From assembly GCF_027111335.1 (NCBI RefSeq), contig NZ_CP114288.1, positions 1,488,001 through 1,552,000 on the forward strand: a stretch of DNA of 64,000 bases, written 5' to 3'. Source of the DNA: Flavobacterium aquiphilum. GTDB taxonomy: Bacteria; Bacteroidota; Bacteroidia; Flavobacteriales; Flavobacteriaceae. Below the pieces are notes generated by a model. It saw only the letters and a list, made by a program, of their open reading frames with translations. It had not been told where the DNA came from and made no database searches. Each line of letters starts with the position of its first letter. Position 1 is the first letter of the stretch. Positions 1 through 8,678 of this stretch are shown in pieces. The position numbers and the translations under genes were made by a program.

Positions 1-319
1 AGTCAAAACAATTGCCCAAGAGTTGGGGATTGAAATTCATGACGGTATTTATTTAGGTTTGCAAGGACCAACATTTGAAACTCTCGCAGAATACAAAATG
101 GTTAAGATTTTGGGTGCTGATTGTGTGGGAATGTCAACAGTTCCAGAGGTAATTGTGGCTCGTCATATGGATTTGGAAACCTTTGGTGTTTCGATTATAA
201 CTGATATGGGAGATGAAGAAAGTATATTGTCAATTTCACACGATGAGGTGTTGGAAGCTGCAAAAAGCGCTGAACCCCATTTGCGTAGCCTAATTAGAGA
301 GTTGATCGTAAGAAATTAG
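1..319 (+). CDS. purine-nucleoside phosphorylase, C-terminal part (gene enters from the left edge)
   Basis: The reading frame is open from base 2 and ends with TAG at 317-319; the start lies outside the window. The visible 105 or so residues carry two hallmarks of the trimeric PNP/MTAP family: a GPTFET segment that contacts the purine and ribose, and GADCVGMSTVPE, which matches the GxDxVGMSTVPE substrate-binding signature. The family splits purine nucleosides with phosphate to give the free base and ribose-1-phosphate in the salvage pathway; it is cytoplasmic. The tail (LRSLIRELI) is the normal short C-terminal helix. The stop overlaps the stop of the convergent histidine kinase gene by three bases. 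Family is secure; the exact substrate range is not visible. Confidence 0.9.
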   Translation, partial: VKTIAQELGIEIHDGIYLGLQGPTFETLAEYKMVKILGADCVGMSTVPEVIVARHMDLETFGVSIITDMGDEESILSISHDEVLEAAKSAEPHLRSLIRELIVRN

Positions 320-2496
320 GTAATGATTAAATTTTGGGCAATAGTGCTATAAAAATCTTCAGCCACAAATGGTTTCGTAATTACATCAGTCATACCATAG
401 GAAAGTAGCATTTCCCTGTTTTCATTTAATGAAATAGCTGTAAGGGCAAGGATTGGGGTTTTGGTGTCAAATTCCCTGATATGCTGTGTTGCGATCGTTC
501 CGTTGATTCCTAATAGATGAACGTCCATTAGGATCATGTCGAAAGTTTCGTTTTTTACCAGTTGGATGGCGTCTTCACCGTTGTCCAAAATGGTGCATTT
601 CATTGCCTTGTTTACCAACATTTTTTGGGTAATCATTTGGTTGATTTTATTGTCTTCAACAACCAATATTTTTTTGTCCTTAAAAATTTCCGAATCATAA
701 TTTTTGGAAACAACTTTATAAGGCATTGGTTTACTGTCAACTTTGAAATTCAATTCAAAGGAAAAAGTTGAGCCTTCTCCAACGGTACTTTTCAATCGTA
801 TGTGTCCTCCTAAAATCTTAACCAGTTTTTTCACAATGGTTAATCCTAAACCCGTACCTCCAAATTTTCGGTTAATTTCTACTGATCCTTGCGAAAAACT
901 TTCGAAGACTGTTTTTAATTTGTCTTTGGGAATGCCAATGCCAGTATCGATAATTTGAAAATAGATGGTAGCGGTATCATTTTGATAATTTCTCAATCGT
1001 GCGATTACACTAACAGTGCCGTTATTGGTAAATTTTAATGCATTATTGATTAAATTCATGAAAATTTGAGACAACTTTGTTGGATCCCCTATTAAGTTTT
1101 CAGGAATGGCAGGATCTATTTTGAGGACAAATTTGTTGTTGTTTATCGTAGCAATTTCTTTGAGAGAGTTTTGGATATCTCCTAATAATTGTTTGAGGTT
1201 TAGGTTTATATATTCAATTTCTACCTTGTTTGACTCGATTTTGTTTATTTCTAAAATGTCATTGATAAAGTTGGTGAGGTAGTTGCCCGAAAATTTTAAT
1301 GAGGACAAATAATGCATCTGTGATTTTTTTGGTTTTTCTTCCAATAATAAATGCGTAATTCCATTGATAGCGTTCAACGGTGTTCGAAGTTCGTGGCTTA
1401 CGGTGGAAAGAAAATCAGCTCTGGCTTTAGACGCTTCTTCTGCTTTGTTTTTGGCAGCAATTAATTCGTTGTTTTTTTCTCTTAACAACGTATTGATTTG
1501 ATTGCGGATGATATTGTTTTTGTAAAGAGATAAACTCAAAAGCGACAAAATTGATATGATTGCAATTGCTAAAATACTGATGAGTTTAGAGAATTTATCG
1601 GCTTTTTCTTTTTCCTTATTTTCTTTTTCGAGCAATAATTCTTCTTGTTTTCGTTGGGATTGCTTGAAGATTTCATAGTCGTTAATGCCTAATTTTTCTT
1701 CATTGGCAAGAACGATACTTTCTTTTACATTCAAATGTTTTTTTAAGTAAGTATAGGCATTGGATTTGTCCAGTAATTTGTCATAAACGGTGCTTAAGGC
1801 TAATAAGATATTAGACTTTTGATTTAGGTTTTTTGCCTTTCTATTTAATTCTAAAGCTCGGTTAAAGTAATTTAAAGCTAGATTGTATCTTTTGTTAGAA
1901 ACTTCAATTATTCCAATTTGATAAAAGGCTTCGGCTTTTGAATTGGTTAAAACATCACTGTTGGGTTCTGAAATAATGGCGTTGAATTGGTTTGAGGCCA
2001 AGTCTTTATTACCTTTTATTTTCGAAAGGATTCCTTTCTGTAATTTAATTAAATCCGCCTCGTCCTTGATTTTTAGCTTTTGCTTAATTTTTTCGGCTTT
2101 GAGGATGCATGTTTCGGCAAGGGAATAGTTTTTTTTCTCTGTGCAGGATAAACTTAAATAGTAATAGGCATTGGCTACTTTATTGTTTGGGGCTTTCGAA
2201 ATGTTTTCGAATAATTTAATGCTTTTGCTTAATAATTCGATTGCATCATTGTGTAGGTTCAGGTCAAAATAGATTTTTCCTAAGTTGTAAGTCTGAATAG
2301 CTTCGGCTTCAAGATTTTTTGTTTTTTTACTATAATCAATTGATTTTTGAATGTATGATAAGGCCTTTTTATAATTATTGTTTTTGATATTCTCGGTTGC
2401 TGATTTGGAATAATAAGTAACGCTGTCTACTTTTTGGTCTATTTGAGAATAGAGTAGTGAATGAAAAAAAACAGTAAATAATAAAAAGTATTTCAT
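316..2496 (-). CDS. TPR-containing hybrid sensor histidine kinase/response regulator
   Basis: A 726-residue protein. Residues 1-18 look like a signal peptide (ending LLYSQ). About 25-290 is helical TPR-type sequence with several A-x2-Y-x2-G-like repeats, predicted periplasmic. A single membrane helix lies at about 305-325, then a coiled-coil linker. The HisKA motif SHELRTP puts the phosphorylated His at 368. The HATPase domain (about 470-590) has N-box, DTGIG and GGTGLGL motifs. A C-terminal receiver domain (about 609-726) has acidic VVEDN, the phospho-acceptor Asp658 in MDVHL, and ITKPF. The architecture suggests an outside signal read by the TPR region and an internal phosphorelay, with no DNA-binding output domain, so a separate partner is likely. 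It follows gapA with a 4-base overlap, so the two are probably co-transcribed. The ligand is unknown. Confidence 0.9.
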   Translation of the reverse strand: MKYFLLFTVFFHSLLYSQIDQKVDSVTYYSKSATENIKNNNYKKALSYIQKSIDYSKKTKNLEAEAIQTYNLGKIYFDLNLHNDAIELLSKSIKLFENISKAPNNKVANAYYYLSLSCTEKKNYSLAETCILKAEKIKQKLKIKDEADLIKLQKGILSKIKGNKDLASNQFNAIISEPNSDVLTNSKAEAFYQIGIIEVSNKRYNLALNYFNRALELNRKAKNLNQKSNILLALSTVYDKLLDKSNAYTYLKKHLNVKESIVLANEEKLGINDYEIFKQSQRKQEELLLEKENKEKEKADKFSKLISILAIAIISILSLLSLSLYKNNIIRNQINTLLREKNNELIAAKNKAEEASKARADFLSTVSHELRTPLNAINGITHLLLEEKPKKSQMHYLSSLKFSGNYLTNFINDILEINKIESNKVEIEYINLNLKQLLGDIQNSLKEIATINNNKFVLKIDPAIPENLIGDPTKLSQIFMNLINNALKFTNNGTVSVIARLRNYQNDTATIYFQIIDTGIGIPKDKLKTVFESFSQGSVEINRKFGGTGLGLTIVKKLVKILGGHIRLKSTVGEGSTFSFELNFKVDSKPMPYKVVSKNYDSEIFKDKKILVVEDNKINQMITQKMLVNKAMKCTILDNGEDAIQLVKNETFDMILMDVHLLGINGTIATQHIREFDTKTPILALTAISLNENREMLLSYGMTDVITKPFVAEDFYSTIAQNLIIT

Positions 2497-3512
2497 GATA
2501 GGGACCTTTTTTTATTATTGTTTAGTAACAAAATCAGATCTATGAGCCTGGAGGAATAACCAATTTCGTTGTCGTACCAACCTACCACTTTTACCATTTT
2601 ATCGATCACAGAAGTAAGTTGTGAATCAAATATACATGAATTTTTATTGCCAATTACATCAACGGACACAATAGGATCTTCTGTGTACTCTAAAATTCCT
2701 TTCAGATTGGTTTGAGAGGCTAATTTAAAGGCGTTGTTGATTTCTTGAATAGTCACTGTTTTTTTTACATTAAAAGTGATATCAGTTAAGGAACCATCCG
2801 GAACAGGTACTCTAATTCCACAGCCTCCCATTTTACTTTCCAGAGAAGTAAAAATTTTAGTCAATGCTTTTGCAGCACCAGTAGTTGTAGGTACAATTGA
2901 TTGACTGGCACCTCTTGCTCTTCGTAAATCTTTATGAGGTTGATCGTGTAAGCTTTGGTCAGTTGTGAAAGAGTGGATGGTGGTGATGTAGGCTTGTTCA
3001 ATTCCGCAAAGCTCTTCAATAACTTTAATCATTGGCGCAGCGTTATTGGTTGTACAACTAGCATTGGATACAATGGTTTCTGTCCCGTCAAGAATAGATT
3101 CATTAACTCCCAAAACAACTGTTTTGATAGTATCTACTTCAGATGGAGCAGACAAAATCACTCTTTTGGCACCAGCCAAAACATGGGCATTTATCCTTGT
3201 ATCAAAAGTTTTGAATTTACCAGTCGATTCTACAACAAAATCAATATCAATGCTTTTCCAGTCGAGGTTTGGAATGCTTCTTTCGTGAAAGAACAAAAAG
3301 TGCTTTCCGTCAACAATAATTCCTTTTTCATCGTGGCTTACCGCAAAAGGCAAAACACCGTGAATAGTGTCGTATTTTACCAAATGAGCCATTGTTTTTT
3401 TATCAGCAATGTCATTTATGGCGACTACTTCTATGGAAGGGTGGTTCAAAAGTAAGCGAAATAAATTTCGTCCGATTCTTCCGAAACCGTTAATGGCAAT
3501 TCTTGTTTTCAA
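2493..3512 (-). CDS. gap: type I glyceraldehyde-3-phosphate dehydrogenase
   Basis: 339 residues, full length for the family. The NAD-binding start INGFGRIGR is at 7-15, and Asp34 in INDI sits where an NAD-preferring enzyme has its acidic residue. The catalytic Cys153 lies in SNASCTTN and the partner His180 in TTIHSF. WYDNEIGYS near the C-terminus is the usual family signature. It converts glyceraldehyde-3-phosphate with phosphate and NAD to 1,3-bisphosphoglycerate in glycolysis, or the reverse in gluconeogenesis. Its stop overlaps the start of the downstream histidine kinase (ATGA-type overlap), an unusual partner for a glycolytic gene. Whether it is the glycolytic or a gluconeogenic isozyme cannot be told here. 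Confidence 0.96.
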   Translation of the reverse strand: MKTRIAINGFGRIGRNLFRLLLNHPSIEVVAINDIADKKTMAHLVKYDTIHGVLPFAVSHDEKGIIVDGKHFLFFHERSIPNLDWKSIDIDFVVESTGKFKTFDTRINAHVLAGAKRVILSAPSEVDTIKTVVLGVNESILDGTETIVSNASCTTNNAAPMIKVIEELCGIEQAYITTIHSFTTDQSLHDQPHKDLRRARGASQSIVPTTTGAAKALTKIFTSLESKMGGCGIRVPVPDGSLTDITFNVKKTVTIQEINNAFKLASQTNLKGILEYTEDPIVSVDVIGNKNSCIFDSQLTSVIDKMVKVVGWYDNEIGYSSRLIDLILLLNNNKKRSLS

Positions 3513-3564
3513 GTTAAATTTGTTTAATGGGCTAATCGGTTAAACGATTAACCGATTAAACAAT

Positions 3565-4464
3565 TTATAAAATATGCTTTTGAGCTTTGTAAGAAGAACG
3601 AACTAATGCGCCACTTTCTACATGACGGAAACCTAATTCTAAACCGAATGTCTCATATTTCTTGAACTGATCCGGAGTTATGAATTCTTTTACAGGGAGG
3701 TGTTTTTTACTTGGTTGTAAATATTGACCAATGGTAACAATATCTACATTGGCAGCACGTAAATCACGCATGGTTTGAAAAACTTCTTCTTCTTGTTCAC
3801 CAAGCCCTAACATAATTCCCGATTTAGTTCGGTTGATGCCTTTCTCTTTCAAATATCTCAAAACTTCAAGGCTTCGGTCATATTTGGCTTGAATACGAAC
3901 TTCACGCGTCAATCTTCGAACAGTTTCCATATTATGCGAAACTACTTCTGGGTTTGCCTCTACAATACGATCGATATTTCTTTCGATTCCTTGAAAATCT
4001 GGAATAAGAGTTTCTAAGGTTGTGTTTGGGTTCATTCTGCGGATGGCTTTTACAGTTTCTCCCCAAATAATTGAACCGCCGTCTTTCAAGTCATCCCTGT
4101 CCACACTGGTGATTACAGCATGTTTGATGTTCATTATTTTTATTGAGCGAGCTACTTTTTCAGGTTCGTCCCAGTCTACCGTTTCTGGTCTTCCGGTTTT
4201 TACGCCACAAAAACCGCAGGAACGTGTACAAGTGTTTCCAAGAATCATGAATGTAGCTGTTCCTTCTCCCCAGCATTCACCCATGTTTGGGCAGCTTCCG
4301 GAAGTACAAATAGTATTGAGGCTGTATTTATCTACTAAACCACGAAGTTCAGTGTATTTTTGTCCAATTGGTAGTTTTACCTTTAGCCATTTTGGTTTAG
4401 CTATGCTCGATTCGGCGTTGCCTCGGGTTCCAACAGGTAATGTATTATCTAAAGCAGTTTCCAT
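3565..4464 (-). CDS. lipA: lipoyl synthase
   Basis: 299 residues, a normal length. Two cysteine sets define the enzyme: C53/C58/C64 (CTSGSCPNMGEC), which hold the auxiliary 4Fe-4S cluster, and C79/C83/C86 (CTRSCGFC), the radical-SAM cluster. RSSYK near the C-terminus supplies the Ser that ligates the auxiliary cluster in this family. The enzyme inserts two sulfur atoms into octanoyl groups on the E2 and H-protein lipoyl domains. The gene stands alone between gap and a divergent M48 gene; its usual partner lipB is not in the window. Its start lies 241 bases from the divergent start at 4706, so the gap holds both promoters. Confidence 0.97.
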   Translation of the reverse strand: METALDNTLPVGTRGNAESSIAKPKWLKVKLPIGQKYTELRGLVDKYSLNTICTSGSCPNMGECWGEGTATFMILGNTCTRSCGFCGVKTGRPETVDWDEPEKVARSIKIMNIKHAVITSVDRDDLKDGGSIIWGETVKAIRRMNPNTTLETLIPDFQGIERNIDRIVEANPEVVSHNMETVRRLTREVRIQAKYDRSLEVLRYLKEKGINRTKSGIMLGLGEQEEEVFQTMRDLRAANVDIVTIGQYLQPSKKHLPVKEFITPDQFKKYETFGLELGFRHVESGALVRSSYKAQKHIL

Positions 4465-4673
4465 ATTTCAATTTTCTGAGTACAAAGATAAGGAATGTAG
4501 TTTTAGAATTTGAACTCACTATTTATGAATTTTGATCAAAGCTGTTTGATTGTCAGTCAAATTTTTGATTTTCGTAGGATTAAAAGGGATTTTGTAAATG
4601 CCTAATTTATGGTTTTGTAGGTTTTGCTTTTAAAAGTTAAAACTAAAATGGATTAAGTTTTTTTAGATTGTTG

Positions 4674-4681
4674 TATATTTG
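4674..4681 (+). promoter_or_regulatory. Bacteroidota-type -7 element of the M48 peptidase gene
   Basis: TATATTTG matches the TAnnTTTG -7 consensus of Bacteroidota sigma-A promoters and lies 24 bases before the ATG at 4706. A clear -33 TTTG at the preferred spacing is not visible. Confidence 0.55.
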
Positions 4682-4705
4682 CCCTTCAAATAATTAAAAA
4701 TAGAG

Positions 4706-5581
4706 ATGAATACAAAATCATTATTATTAGGAATTTTTGTGACTTTTGCTGGGTTTTCAGCTGCTCAGGCACAAATTAATTTGGGAGAAAGAGCACTGGG
4801 AGCTGTTCAAAAAGGAATAACTGGGTTTACTTTTAGCGATGCTGATGCAGCGGCTTTGTCTAAAGCGGCAGTTGATAAAATGGATGCTGAAAATAAAGTT
4901 GCAGGACCAACAGATCCTTATGCAATTCGTTTAGCCAGAGTTTTTGGGAAATATACTAAGGGAGATAATTATACCTTAAATTATAAAGTATATTTGACTA
5001 AAGATGTTAATGCTTTTGCAACTGCGGATGGTAGTGTGCGTGTTTTTTCTGGTTTGATGGATATAATGGATGATAATGAATTAATTGCGGTGATTGGTCA
5101 CGAAATTGGTCACGTGAATAATCATGATTCAAGAGATGCGATGAAAGCTGCCTACCAAAAAGAAGCTTTAATCGATGCCGCAGCTTCACAATCTAATAAA
5201 GTAGCTGCTGTTACCGATAGTCAATTGGCTAAAATTGGAAGCGCCATGATTGACAGCAAATATAGCCGAAAACAAGAATCAGAAGCGGATTTGTTTGCTT
5301 ATGAATTCATGAAAAAAAATGGATACGATGTAAATGCAGAGGAATCTGCTTTTAGAACATTGGCTAAAATGAGTCAAAGTGAGGAAAGTTCATTTATTGA
5401 CAAAATGATGAGTTCTCACCCAGATTCTAATTTGAGAGCTGATACCGCTAAAGCAAGAGCTGAGAAAGATGGTGTCTATAAAACTTATACTAAAAAGCCG
5501 ATCGTGAATGGAGCTCTTCCTGTAAAGAAAACAACAACAAAGACCACTACGACTAAAAAGAAAACTACTACAAAGAAGTAA
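4706..5581 (+). CDS. M48 family zinc metallopeptidase, secreted/periplasmic
   Basis: 291 residues. A signal peptide covers about 1-22 (ends AQAQ). The zinc motif HEIGH is at 132-136, with the third ligand Glu193 in ESEAD, the standard M48 arrangement. It resembles the stand-alone BepA/LoiP group of M48 peptidases that work in envelope protein quality control; this role is inferred. The last 30 or so residues are a Lys/Thr-rich tail (TTTKTTTTKKKTT), low-complexity and probably disordered or wall-contacting. No TPR domain follows, unlike BepA. It is a single-gene unit: a -7 element lies 24 bases upstream and a bidirectional hairpin terminator directly after the stop. The Met at 4706 gives a clean signal peptide, so the start is well supported. 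Confidence 0.9.
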   Translation: MNTKSLLLGIFVTFAGFSAAQAQINLGERALGAVQKGITGFTFSDADAAALSKAAVDKMDAENKVAGPTDPYAIRLARVFGKYTKGDNYTLNYKVYLTKDVNAFATADGSVRVFSGLMDIMDDNELIAVIGHEIGHVNNHDSRDAMKAAYQKEALIDAAASQSNKVAAVTDSQLAKIGSAMIDSKYSRKQESEADLFAYEFMKKNGYDVNAEESAFRTLAKMSQSEESSFIDKMMSSHPDSNLRADTAKARAEKDGVYKTYTKKPIVNGALPVKKTTTKTTTTKKKTTTKK

Positions 5582-5600
5582 TTTGTAGTTAGAGATAATA

Positions 5601-5647
5601 AAAAAGCAGAAAGCCGAACTTTTTAAGTCCGGCTTTTTGCTTTTTTT
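5601..5647. terminator. bidirectional intrinsic terminator between M48 and TonB genes
   Basis: Arms 5606-5619 and 5627-5640 pair almost fully (GCCG core, one mismatch), with a T-run after the right arm and an A-run before the left arm, so it can end transcription of both convergent genes. Confidence 0.85.
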
Positions 5648-5657
5648 ATCTTAATAT

Positions 5658-6488
5658 TTAATTTGGCTGAATAGTAATTGGCAGATTGTAAGCAGTTCGA
5701 ACTGCTTTGCCATCAATCATACCCGGAGACCATTTTGTTTTTAAAGATTTTAAAACTCGAATAGCTTCTCTTCCCAATCCATAACCAGGGTCTTTCAAAA
5801 CTCGGATATCGGTCATGCTTCCATCTTTTTCAACTACAAATGCAACAGTTATACGAACAGCATTTTCGCTGTCTAGTTCAGGTTTTTCAAAATTAGTACC
5901 AACATAGGAATAAAATTTATTGATTCCTCCTGGGAATTCAGGTAGTTTATCCAATACCGCACTCGATACAACAGCATTGTCAGGGATGCCAGGGGTGCTT
6001 ACTTCTGTGCCTGATCCCGCTCCAGATGATGTGCCAACTCCTGAACCCGATGCTTCAGTTGTTCCTGTGCTGGAAAGAGGTTTGAGGTCTGCATTGGGAG
6101 TAACGTCCATAGGAGTCGCATCAGTTGAAGTTACTACTTGCGGGTTGATGAGTTGTTGACTCGTAATGGGTTCGTTCGTAATTGGTTCTTTAATTCGGGG
6201 TATAGCAGCTTCTTCAGGTCCAGCTGGAGGAGGAGTATAGGGATTGACATTCACAATAGTAGCCGGTGCTAATTCCGGGATAATTGTCGGGATGGTATGG
6301 TCCGGATTCAGGTGATTATAAATCACAGGGACACTAATGGCTCCTGCTAAAAGTAATACTCCTGTTAAGAGAGCAAATAAGGATGTTTTGGCGTTTTCCT
6401 GACGTAAATTATACGCTCCGTATTCTTTGTTTCTGTCTTCGAATACAAGATTGGTCCAGCTGGTTTCGTAGATGTTTAATTTAGACAT
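5658..6488 (-). CDS. energy transducer TonB-family protein
   Basis: 276 residues. One membrane helix lies at about 36-57, after a short cytoplasmic N-terminus containing the RNKEYGAYNLR segment that I associate with Bacteroidota TonB proteins. A Pro/Glu/Thr-rich then Gly/Ser-rich periplasmic stretch spans about 75-185, and the TonB C-terminal domain spans about 190-276 (FPGG, VTVAFVVEKDGS-like core, SLKTKWSPG). TonB couples the ExbB-ExbD proton-driven motor to outer-membrane SusC/TonB-dependent transporters. No exbB or exbD is adjacent, so it may serve a motor encoded elsewhere. The Gly/Ser repeat (GSGVGTSSGAGSG) is an odd flexible insert in the usual Pro-rich spacer. Confidence 0.88.
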   Translation of the reverse strand: MSKLNIYETSWTNLVFEDRNKEYGAYNLRQENAKTSLFALLTGVLLLAGAISVPVIYNHLNPDHTIPTIIPELAPATIVNVNPYTPPPAGPEEAAIPRIKEPITNEPITSQQLINPQVVTSTDATPMDVTPNADLKPLSSTGTTEASGSGVGTSSGAGSGTEVSTPGIPDNAVVSSAVLDKLPEFPGGINKFYSYVGTNFEKPELDSENAVRITVAFVVEKDGSMTDIRVLKDPGYGLGREAIRVLKSLKTKWSPGMIDGKAVRTAYNLPITIQPN

Positions 6489-6718
6489 GATTTATGGATT
6501 TAATGGTTAAGTAAAAATTAAATCATAAGCAGTATTATGGTTTGGTTTCTAAAAAAAATAACAAAAACTTTTATGAACGAATGATTGATTCTTAACTTAA
6601 TTGTTAAAAGTTAAGGATATGTATAAATGTAAGAAATGTTTTTAAGCAAAACAATATTATTTTAGGAAATTTTTTTATGTTTTTGTTGTTTGTTAGATTA
6701 TAAAAAAAGCAACCAGAT

Positions 6719-6782
6719 CGATAGCGAACGGGCGAAGCAAATGTTGGCTTTTATTCCCGATTACTTCGTCAGTTCGCTATCG
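6719..6782. repeat. long inverted repeat in the tonB-IS982 intergenic gap
   Basis: Arms CGATAGCGAAC (6719-6729) and GTTCGCTATCG (6772-6782) are perfectly complementary, and an inner pair CGAAG (6733-6737)/CTTCG (6764-6768) extends the cruciform. It lies in the 356-base gap 6489-6844 upstream of tonB and is followed by GCTCGTGTG, which recurs at 11968-11976. Apart from this and the AT-rich tonB promoter region I see nothing in the gap. Confidence 0.6.
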
Positions 6783-6844
6783 CTCGTGTGAAACGTAAAT
6801 CCTTATAAGCCGTCTCTTCCCCAAAAAAAAACGAGGGGCTTGTA

Positions 6845-7858
6845 AACCTGAACTCGATTAATAATTTAGGCTGAAAATATTATAGAAAAAGGTAAAATTT
6901 AGTATATTTAAATCTCTGACAATTAAATATTTAACTAAACTCTACCTTGTGATTTGTTTCGATAAAATTACAGATATTTTTTCTATTGTTGATGAATTTT
7001 GTAAAGATTTTGAGAAAACCACACAGCCTTTTCTGCTAGGAAAACCTTCCAAACGTCCTTCGATTATGTCAAAATCAGAAGTAATTACAATTTATTTACT
7101 TTTTCATTTGAGTGGTTTTCGTTGTTTCAAGCATTATTACATTTTTTATGTCCAAAAGCATATGCAAAATGAATTTCCTAATACAGTTTCTTATAATCGC
7201 TTTTTAGAACTGATGCAAAGTGTTCTTTTGCCAATGACAATTTTTGCCAAAACCTGTTGTTTAGGCAATTGTACAGGTATTTCATTTGTAGACTCAACAC
7301 CAATAAGAGTTTGTAAAAACAAACGAATCAGTAGAAATAAAGTTTTTAAAGATATTGCCACTACAGGAAAATCTACAATGGGTTGGTTTCATGGGTTTAA
7401 GCTCCATATTATCATTAATGACAAAGGAGAATTGTTAAGCTTTGCTGTAACTCAAGCCAACGTAGATGATAGAGAGCCACTGAAAAATGAGGGCTTTTTG
7501 AATGCTATTTTCGGAAAACTATTTGGTGATAAAGGATATATAAGCGAAAAACTCTCCCAATTATTATTTGTTGATGGAGTTCAATTAATTACAAGCATTC
7601 GCAATAATATGAAAAATAGTTTGATGGAAATGAGTGATAAAATCTTACTCCGTAAACGCTCAATAATAGAAACGGTTAACGATGAACTTAAAAATATTTG
7701 CCAAGTTGAACACTCTAGGCATCGCTCATTTATCAACTTTTTGTCAAATCTTATCGCTGGAATAATTGCTTATAATTTTCTGCCTAAAAAACCTTCTTTG
7801 AAATACGAAACGGTTAAAACTAACCAATTAGCAGTATTTTATTAATCGAGTTTAGGTT
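6845..7858 (+). mobile_element. IS982-family insertion sequence, apparently complete
   Basis: About 1,014 bp bounded by imperfect terminal inverted repeats: 6845-6861 (left) and 7842-7858 (right) match at 16 of 17 positions when one is reverse-complemented. A single intact transposase gene fills it, and the right repeat contains the transposase stop codon. No clear target-site duplication is seen on comparing the flanks, so the exact ends could be off by a base or the copy may be old. It marks the left side of the accessory island. Confidence 0.88.
6949..7845 (+). CDS. IS982 family transposase
   Basis: 298 residues, starting at GTG (6949) with no better ATG upstream, which is common in IS elements. 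The DDE catalytic triad reads Asp115 (SFVDSTPI), Asp194 (FGDKGYIS) and Glu241 (IIETVND), with spacing typical for IS982. The HTH-like N-terminal part and the central GWFHGFKLH segment are also family-typical. No internal stop or frameshift is present, so the copy may still be able to move. It lies between the two element ends described separately. Confidence 0.93.
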   Translation: MICFDKITDIFSIVDEFCKDFEKTTQPFLLGKPSKRPSIMSKSEVITIYLLFHLSGFRCFKHYYIFYVQKHMQNEFPNTVSYNRFLELMQSVLLPMTIFAKTCCLGNCTGISFVDSTPIRVCKNKRISRNKVFKDIATTGKSTMGWFHGFKLHIIINDKGELLSFAVTQANVDDREPLKNEGFLNAIFGKLFGDKGYISEKLSQLLFVDGVQLITSIRNNMKNSLMEMSDKILLRKRSIIETVNDELKNICQVEHSRHRSFINFLSNLIAGIIAYNFLPKKPSLKYETVKTNQLAVFY

Positions 7859-7950
7859 AATAGCTTTGGTTACGTGGGTACAAATTAAAAGTAGAGTAAA
7901 ATCTACAAAAAAAAGTATAAATAGCTACATTTTTTTAACAAGTGTTATTT

Positions 7951-7958
7951 TATATTTG
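7951..7958 (+). promoter_or_regulatory. -7 element left in front of the decayed lipoprotein gene
   Basis: TATATTTG fits TAnnTTTG and lies 24 bases before the ATG at 7982. It suggests the pseudogene below kept a usable promoter, which may now read into the peptide locus. Confidence 0.45.
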
Positions 7959-7981
7959 TTTGAAATTTAAAAAAAAATCTT

Positions 7982-8401
7982 ATGAAAAAAAAATCTATTT
8001 TTTGTTAGTGCCACAATGTTTGTACTAGCTTCTTGTTCAAATAATGATGACAATAATCCGTCTAAAGAACCTTCAGTTTTGGTAAAAAAAAGTAACAACA
8101 CAGATTGAACTGTTTCTTATGATGAAGTTAGAGGAATTTTTTTGACTGGAGTTGAAGAAAATATGGTACTGCGGGAAAATTTACTTTTAAAGATGGCAAT
8201 CTAATAAAAGATGAAAGTACTGATAATGGCGGTTCTTCAAGAACAGTCGTTTATGAATATGATACTAAAAATAATCCTTATAAAAATGTTACAGGTATGA
8301 ATCTATTATTAGAAGAGGATGTATCATCTGTTAATAATTTGATTAAGTCAACAGATATATCAGGATCTGACTGTAATATATATAACTACTTATGTTTATA
8401 A
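7982..8401 (+). pseudogene. decayed small lipoprotein gene
   Basis: Joining frames recovers a convincing lipoprotein. With one A removed from the A-run after ATG the start reads MKKNLFFVSATMFVLASCSNN, with a lipobox VLASC. Later pieces read VSYDEV and, in another frame, GKFTFKDGNLIKD, then VVYEYDTKNNPYKNVTGMN. This pattern (polar turn-rich repeats ending in YDxKNNPxKNVTG) recurs in flavobacterial lipoproteins of unknown function. At least three small insertions/deletions, mostly at homopolymers, plus stops break it, and the 3' end appears truncated near 8401. It sits between the IS982 copy and the peptide locus. Sequencing error is a possible alternative but would have to hit several places in 400 bp. 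Confidence 0.75.
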
Positions 8402-8494
8402 ATGTGTTAGGCACAAGATGTTCACAAACATAACGGAAAAGGTGGAAGTCGAAAAACCTGAAAAAGAGTGGACAAAATTATATACATATTTTTT

Positions 8495-8650
8495 ATGAAA
8501 AATGAAGAAGTAATGAACAATTTTTCAAAAGAGGAAATGTTAAAAGGACTTTCTATTGAAGAACTTCAAGAAAGAAAAGAATTCTCTGCACCACCAGACA
8601 CTTGTTGGTGTGACCCAACTCCTCCTTGTTGTTTTGGTTATCCTATGTAA
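8495..8650 (+). CDS. small Cys/Pro-rich peptide, candidate RiPP precursor
   Basis: 51 residues from the ATG at 8495; a second in-frame ATG at 8513 would give 45. Upstream GTG (8468) is less likely. The first half is a charged amphipathic leader (NFSKEEMLKGLSIEELQERK), recalling Bacteroidota RiPP leaders of the L-x-L-S-x-E-E-L type. The second half is a compact core with four Cys, five Pro and one each of Trp and Tyr (CWC, then PPCCFGYP), ending at Met. There is no signal peptide, no GG cleavage motif and no metal-site spacing I recognise. It lies 28 bases before a membrane metallopeptidase with a recognition-domain-like N-terminus, which is what a precursor peptide should adjoin. The product and activity are unknown. 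Alternatives are a small metal-binding or regulatory protein. Confidence 0.6.
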   Translation: MKNEEVMNNFSKEEMLKGLSIEELQERKEFSAPPDTCWCDPTPPCCFGYPM

Positions 8651-8678
8651 TCAATGGTCTTAATTTAAAGAGGCAGAA

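Noticed and set aside
2955..3455. 166-codon frame opposite to gap
   Set aside because: It lies fully antisense to a clear GAPDH gene and its translation has no family motifs.
4022..4513. 163-codon frame opposite to lipA
   Set aside because: A shadow of lipA codon structure; lipA carries all expected cysteine motifs.
6830..7875. Target-site duplication of the IS982 copy
   Set aside because: No direct repeat of 3-9 bases was found at the two outer edges of the terminal repeats, so none is claimed.
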